Below are positions 1 to 5,986 of a stretch of DNA of 5,986 bases, in pieces. The DNA comes from Nitrospirae bacterium SPGG5. GTDB lineage: Bacteria > Nitrospirota > Nitrospiria > Nitrospirales > UBA8639. Every line of letters begins with the position of its first letter. The first letter of the stretch is position 1. Made by a program: the position numbers and the translations under genes. The stretch is from the NCBI GenBank assembly GCA_001643555.1, contig LXTH01000136.1, forward strand, positions 538-6,523. The letters are read 5' to 3'. The notes under the pieces were generated by a model. The model had not been told where the DNA came from and ran no database searches. It was given only the letters and a program-made list of their open reading frames with translations.

Positions 1-931
1 GACCCGAAGTACTTCGATTCACTAGATCCAAAATTGCTTCCACACAATCAAACGGTGGATGAACATTTGTCCGGGTCACCTGCCGGTAGAGCAACAACAC
101 CACTCTTCGCTGAATTGACCGCGGGAGTCCGGACAACGTGACCTGATTCAACACCACCCTATCGACATCAGCCTTGAGCATGACCGATGCCAGAGCTTGT
201 GACGCTACCCGGTCAAGATATTCGGATTCCTCACGAAGAATGTTGGCCTGACGTGATAACACCTGAACAATCTTGGGATTGAATTGTTTCAGAACAGGCA
301 TCAACTCCTGACGGATACGATTACGCCTGTATTGAGGACTCGCATTACTCGAATCGATTCGAAAAGACCATTGGTTCTTTTTGAGGTAGGCTACAATCTC
401 AACACGCAATACTCCTAACAACGGTCGAATGAAGTAGGGAGCTCGAAAAGCAGGCATGCCTGATAATCCAACCGACCCAGCTCCCCTGAGCATCCACATC
501 AGCACGGTTTCAGCTTGATCATCGCTCGTATGCCCTAGGGCTACTTTTGTGAGATCGTGTTCATGAGCCACTTGGGTGAAAGCCGCATACCGAAGATCAC
601 GAGCCACGGACTGGGTCGATTGGCCTTTTCGTGTTTGGATCTCCAGTTGGAGATTGAGTCGTTGCACCTGGCACGGCACATCAAGCTGCTGACACAAGGT
701 TTGAACAAAGTCCGCATCGGCTTCGCTTTCGTCGCCTCGTAACCCATGATTCATATGGATCACATGGAGAACCAAATTCAACTGTGACTGCCACGCACAC
801 AGGAGGTGCAACAAGGCCACCGAGTCGGGTCCGCCAGATACCGCAACCAAGACCCGGTCGTGTTCGTTGAGTAATTCTTGTTGACGAACCCTCGCCAAGA
901 CCTGTTGTTCGAAACGCAGGATGGGTGACAT
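1..931 (-). CDS. tilS: tRNA(Ile)-lysidine synthase TilS, 3' end cut by window edge
   Basis: TilS uses ATP to attach lysine to C34 of the CAU-anticodon tRNA-Ile in the cytoplasm, so that it reads AUA as isoleucine. My translation from the ATG at 931 runs 310 codons without a stop to the window edge. It shows the PP-loop SGGPDS (residues 32-37), HMNHGLRG (59-66), an ARDLRY block (110-115), GHTSDDQAET (133-142) and a D-x-SN...YRRNRIR segment (193-207), all hallmarks of the N-terminal catalytic domain in the usual order. Residues after about 215 begin the helical region; any C-terminal tRNA-binding domain lies outside the window. The frame is closed upstream by a TGA at 941-943, leaving only ATG 931 or GTG 937 as starts. 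I chose the ATG; neither has a strong Shine-Dalgarno. It starts 35 nt after the ribF stop, so co-transcription is likely. Identity is very secure. Confidence 0.95.
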   Translation of the reverse strand, partial: MSPILRFEQQVLARVRQQELLNEHDRVLVAVSGGPDSVALLHLLCAWQSQLNLVLHVIHMNHGLRGDESEADADFVQTLCQQLDVPCQVQRLNLQLEIQTRKGQSTQSVARDLRYAAFTQVAHEHDLTKVALGHTSDDQAETVLMWMLRGAGSVGLSGMPAFRAPYFIRPLLGVLRVEIVAYLKKNQWSFRIDSSNASPQYRRNRIRQELMPVLKQFNPKIVQVLSRQANILREESEYLDRVASQALASVMLKADVDRVVLNQVTLSGLPRSIQRRVVLLLYRQVTRTNVHPPFDCVEAILDLVNRSTSG

Positions 932-966
932 AAGCACAGCTCACACGCGGGAAGAAATTTGCAAGG

Positions 967-2297
<1,331 letters not shown>

Positions 2298-2885
2298 TTA
2301 CTTCGCAGCATAGGCCATGATGGGAAGGTCGGGAAACCCCGCTTGATCCAATTCATCGCGGATAGCTCCGACGCGGCCATCCATCATGTCAGACGGGGCA
2401 ACCATGTCGACACCCGCCTCCGCATGCGTTCGTGCCATTGACCGCAAACATTCAAGCGTTTCATCATTGAGAATCCGGCCATCTTTCACAATGCCACAAT
2501 GCCCATGGTCCGTATATTCATCAATGCACACATCCGTGATGACGAGGAGATCCGGCATTTGACGTTTGAGCGCCCGAACCGCTTGCTGAACAATGCCATC
2601 AGGATCATATGCGGAGGTTCCCCGAGCATCTTTTCGATCAGGAATGCCGAAGAGCATGACCGCAAGGATACCTAATTGATGAGCCTCAAACGCCTCTTTG
2701 ACTAGCAAATCAATAGACCACCGGAATTGGCCCGGCATGGAACTGATCGGAATCTGTTGATTTTGGCCGACAGTGACAAACAGCGGATAAATAAAATCAT
2801 CTGGAGACAGACTGGTTTCTCGAACCAGACGACGCATGGATTCATGCTGTCGTAGCCTGCGCATACGCTGTCGAGGAAAGGCCAT
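2298..2885 (-). CDS. hemB: HemB N-terminal fragment, 195 residues, as read with the TAA obeyed
   Basis: If the internal stop is real, this is the product. It begins MAFPRQRMRRLR, like normal HemB N-termini, and includes the N-terminal arm, most of the first half of the TIM barrel, the metal-site loop (C120, D122, C130 where Zn enzymes have three Cys) and the DMMDGR block (167-171). It ends exactly on K195, the A-site Schiff-base lysine. It lacks the second Schiff-base lysine, the active-site lid and the rest of the barrel, so it should be inactive alone. The entry is given separately because a gene caller would report it as its own gene; I regard it as part of the interrupted hemB. Confidence 0.5.
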   Translation of the reverse strand: MAFPRQRMRRLRQHESMRRLVRETSLSPDDFIYPLFVTVGQNQQIPISSMPGQFRWSIDLLVKEAFEAHQLGILAVMLFGIPDRKDARGTSAYDPDGIVQQAVRALKRQMPDLLVITDVCIDEYTDHGHCGIVKDGRILNDETLECLRSMARTHAEAGVDMVAPSDMMDGRVGAIRDELDQAGFPDLPIMAYAAK

Positions 2886-2981
2886 AATGGTGTTGTCCTA
2901 CGTACGACCGGGATCCGATTGCTGTGCGGTTTTTGAATAGAACCACCTTGTGTGGACAGGAGTCCCGATATTATCTGGAGG

Positions 2982-3377
2982 TTATTTCCGGGGAAGGTTC
3001 GTCAGAAACACCACAAGGTCTCGCACAGAAATCATGCCAACTAATTTTCCCTCCTGGCCGGAAACCCCTAAATGCCGAACGTGCTCTTTCGCCATCACGT
3101 CATTGGCATCGAGGAGCGTTTTATTTTCATCAATGGTCTTAATGGGAGCCGACATAATCTGCTCGACAGTGGTCTGCGTAGGATCCAACCCGGCGGCAAC
3201 CAAACGTCTCAATAAATCGGTATCCGTGAGAATCCCAATAATCTTCCCGTCACGGGTGATAAAGATACTCCCAATCCCATTATCACGCATGATTTCCGCA
3301 GCCTTGCGAACATTCACATCTCGATCAACGGTGATGAACTTCTCAGCCGGCACCATAAAAGATTTCACGGGAACCAT
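2982..3377 (-). CDS. Stand-alone tandem CBS-domain protein
   Basis: This soluble 131-residue protein consists of almost nothing but two CBS domains (a Bateman module), roughly residues 7-62 and 73-126. Each carries the loop that usually binds the ribose of an adenine nucleotide: GILTDTD (48-54) and GMISVRD (114-120), with the Thr/Ser and Asp intact, so binding of AMP, ATP or a related ligand is plausible. There is no signal peptide, membrane segment, catalytic domain or DNA-binding domain. It would have to act by binding another protein or by ligand sensing; the specific role is unknown. The ATG at 3377 is preceded by AAGGAG at 6 nt spacing, the best ribosome binding site in the window, in contrast to the coupled starts around it. 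It lies 84 nt after cobA-hemD and 96 nt before hemB, on the same strand. The family call is firm; a heme-related function rests only on position. Confidence 0.9.
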   Translation of the reverse strand: MVPVKSFMVPAEKFITVDRDVNVRKAAEIMRDNGIGSIFITRDGKIIGILTDTDLLRRLVAAGLDPTQTTVEQIMSAPIKTIDENKTLLDANDVMAKEHVRHLGVSGQEGKLVGMISVRDLVVFLTNLPRK

Positions 3378-3383
3378 AGATCT

Positions 3384-3389
3384 CTCCTT
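3384..3389 (-). promoter_or_regulatory. Ribosome binding site of the CBS-domain gene
   Basis: AAGGAG on the minus strand, 6 nt before the ATG at 3377, is close to the ideal anti-16S complement. It implies independent and probably strong initiation on this small gene, unlike the neighbouring genes that start at or next to the preceding stop codon. Confidence 0.75.
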
Positions 3390-3461
3390 CGTTTAACACA
3401 TACATGCTGATATCCTTTGCCCATTATTTGACTGCCCAATTCCCACGCGGAAAGCCTTTAT

Positions 3462-5003
3462 TTAAACCGTTGCCTGAACCGACTGTTGCCGATACGCAAC
3501 CAGCGCCTCGACCAACGCAGGAATGGTATTTTCCCCGGCAACCACATCAACTTGCAATCCCTGCTCTCGAACGGTTTCGGCGGTAATCGGCCCAATACAC
3601 CCAACCATGGTATGTTGGAGAATTTTTTTCACTTCCCCAGCTCCGCCAAACAACTCCACGAAATTTCTGACCGTGGATGAACTCGCAAACGTGACCATCT
3701 CGATTCCCTGAGAGAGAAACCGTGCTTTGATGTCATCGATTGCAGAATGAGGAACCACGGTTTGATACACCGGGACAACCTGAACCTCCGCTCCCACGCG
3801 GCCCAACTCTTCAGGCAGAATTTCACGAGCCTGTGCCGCACGAGCAATGAGCACACGTTGGCCAGCCACCCCAGCCTTTTTCATTTCATCCAGAACCCCT
3901 TCGGCTTGATATTGCGAAGGGATCAAGTCGGCTTTCACACCAAATTTTTCCAATTCTTGGGCAGTCCGAGGCCCAATACAACACACTCGCACTCCCTGAA
4001 GACTTCGGGCATCTCGACCCTTGTACCACAAACGACGCATGAAATGTTGGACTCCATTCACACTCGTCAAGACCAGCCACTGATAGGTGTCCAGGCCTGC
4101 AATGGCCTCATCGACATCTTCCCAACTTGCTGGGGGAACAAATTCAATTGTGGGACATTCCACCGGTTCCCCTCCATACGCCATCAAGAGCTGAGAAAGC
4201 TCAGATGCTTGACTGCGAGCGCGAGTGACCAAAATCCGAGTTCCAAACAAGGGGCGGGATTCAAACCAATTCAGGTTTTTTCGCAACGGAACCACGGCCC
4301 CAATGACAATAATAGTCGGCGGTTGAATATTCACGGCCTCAGCCCGCTCCACAATATCTGCCAATGTCCCGACCACTGTCCGTTGCTTGGGATAGGTTCC
4401 CCATTGAATAAGCGCCACCGGGGTGTCCGAGGATTTTCCTTCTTCGGTCAACCGGCGAACAATCGTGGGTAAATTCTTCGCCCCCATGAGAAACACGAGA
4501 GTCCCATCGACAGTGGCTAACCGTGGCCACTCGAGAACACTTCCTCCCTTGCTGGGATCTTCATGACCCGTCACAAAGGTTACCGTCGAAGCCATGGTGC
4601 GATGCGTCACCGGAATCCCTGCATAGGCTGGCACGGCCACCGCTGAGGTAACCCCAGGAACCACTTCAAAGGGCACCGATTGCTCAGCCATCATCTCAGC
4701 TTCTTCCCCCCCTCGTCCGAATATAAATGGGTCTCCACCTTTCAAGCGAACCACCTGTTTCCCTTCTTGGACTTTCTGAATCAACAGACGATGAATTTCC
4801 TCTTGAGGCCGATACGCCCCACGACCACAGCGTCCCACATAAATTCGCTCCGCATGAGCGGGGGCATAGTCTAAGAGCACAGGATTGGCTAAATGGTCAT
4901 AGAGCACGACATCCGCCTGTTCCAGGCAGGTTTTCCCTCTGATAGTCAGTAATCCCGGATCACCAGGCCCTGCCCCAACTAAATAGACTTTACCTTTTTT
5001 CAT
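3462..5003 (-). CDS. cobA-hemD: Uroporphyrinogen-III C-methyltransferase / uroporphyrinogen-III synthase fusion (CobA-HemD)
   Basis: The N-terminal half (about 1-245) is an SAM-dependent uroporphyrinogen-III methyltransferase making precorrin-2 for siroheme, cobalamin or heme d1. It shows YLVGAGPGDPGLLT near the start, VVRLKGGDPFIFGRGGEE (84-101), PGVTSA (116-121), AGIPVTHR (128-135) and TGHED (145-149). The C-terminal half (about 253-513) is HemD, which cyclises hydroxymethylbilane to uroporphyrinogen III. It is recognised by LFGTRILVTRARSQASEL, LTSVNGVQHF, CIGPRTAQELEKFG, VTFASSSTVRNF and CIGPITAETV. HemD is weakly conserved generally, but the fold pattern and fusion context make it safe. 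The frame opens at GTG 5018, which overlaps the hemC TGA, but I chose ATG 5003: it has AGGA (5009-5012) at 5 nt spacing and gives the usual short M-K-K-G-K-V-Y-L-V-G start. At 513 residues it matches known fusions. The stop is TAA. No CysG-type dehydrogenase/ferrochelatase domain is present. Confidence 0.94.
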   Translation of the reverse strand: MKKGKVYLVGAGPGDPGLLTIRGKTCLEQADVVLYDHLANPVLLDYAPAHAERIYVGRCGRGAYRPQEEIHRLLIQKVQEGKQVVRLKGGDPFIFGRGGEEAEMMAEQSVPFEVVPGVTSAVAVPAYAGIPVTHRTMASTVTFVTGHEDPSKGGSVLEWPRLATVDGTLVFLMGAKNLPTIVRRLTEEGKSSDTPVALIQWGTYPKQRTVVGTLADIVERAEAVNIQPPTIIVIGAVVPLRKNLNWFESRPLFGTRILVTRARSQASELSQLLMAYGGEPVECPTIEFVPPASWEDVDEAIAGLDTYQWLVLTSVNGVQHFMRRLWYKGRDARSLQGVRVCCIGPRTAQELEKFGVKADLIPSQYQAEGVLDEMKKAGVAGQRVLIARAAQAREILPEELGRVGAEVQVVPVYQTVVPHSAIDDIKARFLSQGIEMVTFASSSTVRNFVELFGGAGEVKKILQHTMVGCIGPITAETVREQGLQVDVVAGENTIPALVEALVAYRQQSVQATV

Positions 5004-5008
5004 GCCAA

Positions 5009-5012
5009 TCCT
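5009..5012 (-). promoter_or_regulatory. Shine-Dalgarno deciding the cobA-hemD start
   Basis: AGGA on the minus strand lies 5 nt before ATG 5003. No comparable motif precedes the alternative GTG at 5018, so the ATG is preferred. The motif sits between the hemC stop (5015-5017) and the ATG, which favours handover of terminating ribosomes. Confidence 0.6.
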
Positions 5013-5014
5013 GT

Positions 5015-5962
5015 TCACGCACGACCGTAAATTTCGTTTAAAATTTTATCACCGCCTGCCTCCAAAATTCGCTCTGCTAAGGCAACACCCAAGGACTCAG
5101 CCTCATCAACGGAGCCATGAATCACATCACGAATGATCTGTTGCCCATCGACACTGGCGACGAGTCCATGAAGTGTCAACATCGACCCTTCCAGGGTCGC
5201 ATGGCCAGCAATGGGGACCTGGCATCCACCTTCCAATCGAGCTAAAAAGGCTCGCTCCGCAGTCACGGTTGAACGCGACGGGGAATCATTGAGAGGCTGC
5301 AACAGGTTCTGAATAAACGTATCCTCGGACCGCCCTTCAATACCCAGCGCTCCCTGGCCTACAGCCGGAAGACTGATATCCGTGGAAAGACATTCTGTGA
5401 TCTGGTCAGCCCATCCCAAACGTTTTAACCCTGAGGCCGCGAGCACGATGGCATCAAATTGACCTTCACGAAGTTTTCGCACTCGGGTGTCCAGATTGCC
5501 ACGCAACATCTTAATGGATAAGTCTGGTCGTTGAGCCAGAAACTGAGCTTGCCGTCGAAGACTGCTGGTTCCAACATTCGCTGATGGTGGGAGCTCGTGA
5601 AACGACCGGCCATCACGACTCAATAAGGCATCACGCGGATCTTCACGTTGCGGAACACAGTGGATGGCTAACCCTTCAGGCAGGACAGACGGCACATCTT
5701 TCATGCTATGAACAGCCAGATCAATATCCTTCCTCAGTAGGGCTTCTTCAATTTCTTTGATAAATAAGGCTTTTCCACCAATCTTGGCCAAGGGAACATC
5801 CAGGATCTTATCTCCACTGGTTTGAATTCGTTCCAGCCGAATCGAAAGATGTGGCGCAATCTCATGAAGACGGGCCTGCACCCATTCAGCTTGCCAAACG
5901 GCCAGTTGACTAGCCCGTGTCCCAATCACCAACGATGTCCGGGTACCGTTTTCCAAACTCAC
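5015..5962 (-). CDS. hemC: Hydroxymethylbilane synthase (porphobilinogen deaminase) HemC
   Basis: HemC polymerises four porphobilinogens into linear hydroxymethylbilane in the cytoplasm, using a covalently bound dipyrromethane cofactor. The 315-residue length is typical. Visible motifs are IGTRASQLAVWQA (13-25), IQTSGDKI (46-53), KALFIKEIE (64-72), HSMKDVP (85-91, with catalytic Asp89), GTSSLRR (131-137), MLRGNLDTR (152-160), LPAVGQGALGIE (198-209) and EGGCQVPI (244-251). Cys247 is the cofactor-attachment residue. The remainder is the small C-terminal domain. The start is GTG 5962, with GGAG (5968-5971) at 5 nt spacing; the ATG at 5966 is in another frame. The GTG overlaps the TGA of an upstream gene as GTGA. 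The product feeds the HemD half of the next gene 11 nt downstream. Identification is essentially certain; no key residue is missing. Confidence 0.97.
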   Translation of the reverse strand: MSLENGTRTSLVIGTRASQLAVWQAEWVQARLHEIAPHLSIRLERIQTSGDKILDVPLAKIGGKALFIKEIEEALLRKDIDLAVHSMKDVPSVLPEGLAIHCVPQREDPRDALLSRDGRSFHELPPSANVGTSSLRRQAQFLAQRPDLSIKMLRGNLDTRVRKLREGQFDAIVLAASGLKRLGWADQITECLSTDISLPAVGQGALGIEGRSEDTFIQNLLQPLNDSPSRSTVTAERAFLARLEGGCQVPIAGHATLEGSMLTLHGLVASVDGQQIIRDVIHGSVDEAESLGVALAERILEAGGDKILNEIYGRA

Positions 5963-5986
5963 TCATTCTCCTCAGCCAGAACCTCA
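5959..5986 (-). CDS. Last 8 codons of an upstream gene, possibly hemA
   Basis: The minus strand entering from the right edge has one frame that reads E-V-L-A-E-E-N-E and ends in a TGA at 5959-5961, overlapping the hemC GTG as GTGA. Of the other two frames, one stops after the edge with TGA codons and one is the hemC frame itself. Eight residues cannot identify a family. Glutamyl-tRNA reductase (hemA) often precedes hemC in bacteria using the C5 pathway, so that is the natural guess, but it is inference from context only. Confidence 0.35.
5968..5971 (-). promoter_or_regulatory. Shine-Dalgarno for the hemC GTG start
   Basis: GGAG on the minus strand, 5 nt before GTG 5962 and inside the end of the preceding reading frame, supports the GTG start in the absence of any in-frame ATG nearby. 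Confidence 0.55.

Noticed and set aside
681..944. 87-codon minus-strand frame overlapping the tilS start
   Set aside because: It is the wrong frame: the frame beginning at 931 carries every TilS motif and stays open to the window edge.
2298..2300. Frameshift as the explanation of the broken hemB
   Set aside because: The two parts are in the same frame and align without any gap around the stop, so an indel is not needed.
2298..2300. Reassignment of TAA to tyrosine in this organism
   Set aside because: cobA-hemD (3462-3464) and the CBS gene (2982-2984) both end at TAA at the expected family length.
2943..2955. Small inverted repeat CCAC/GTGG in the CBS-hemB gap as a terminator
   Set aside because: Only a 4-base-pair stem and no following T-run in the direction of transcription.
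2950..3396. 148-codon plus-strand open frame opposite the CBS gene
   Set aside because: The minus-strand CBS gene has an excellent ribosome binding site and clear domains; the opposite frame is a shadow.
3378..3461. Promoter for the CBS gene in the 84-nt gap after cobA-hemD
   Set aside because: I found no -35/-10 pair with acceptable spacing; a promoter remains possible but the sequence alone does not support one.
3747..4472. 241-codon open frame on the plus strand, antisense to cobA-hemD
   Set aside because: It lies wholly inside the strongly supported cobA-hemD gene, its translation shows no domain pattern, and it has a composition typical of a reverse-strand shadow.

Overview
The window is a compact bacterial gene block read entirely on the minus strand. 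In transcription order (right to left) it holds the tail of an unidentified gene, hemC, a cobA-hemD fusion, a small tandem-CBS protein, hemB, ribF and the first 310 codons of tilS, which runs off the left edge. No stretch over 300 bases lacks a gene. The longest gaps are 96 bases (CBS gene to hemB) and 84 bases (cobA-hemD to CBS gene). I see no RNA genes, mobile elements, CRISPR arrays, large repeats or convincing terminators.

The right half is tetrapyrrole biosynthesis. HemB makes porphobilinogen from 5-aminolevulinate, HemC links four of these into hydroxymethylbilane, and the HemD half of the fusion closes the ring to uroporphyrinogen III. The CobA half methylates that product towards precorrin-2 (siroheme, cobalamin or heme d1). 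The left half is housekeeping: RibF makes FMN and FAD, and TilS modifies tRNA-Ile. Stops and starts overlap by 4 nt at the right-edge gene/hemC and hemB/ribF junctions, and hemC and cobA-hemD are 11 nt apart, so much of the block is probably one translationally coupled transcript.

The main anomaly is in hemB. An in-frame TAA sits exactly where family members carry an aromatic residue, directly after the first active-site lysine (K195). The rest of the frame is intact and well conserved through to the normal C-terminus, including the second active-site lysine. It is a single-base nonsense change or sequence error, not a frameshift. TAA is the ordinary stop of two other genes here, so codon reassignment is unlikely.

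The organism is a bacterium of roughly balanced base composition. Fused cobA-hemD next to hemC and hemB, with a CBS protein, ribF and tilS following, recalls Nitrospirota or deltaproteobacterial-type genomes. That placement is a low-confidence inference from gene order and protein flavour. Apart from the broken hemB and the CBS protein within the heme cluster, this looks like ordinary core genome; I did not find evidence of a new biological system.
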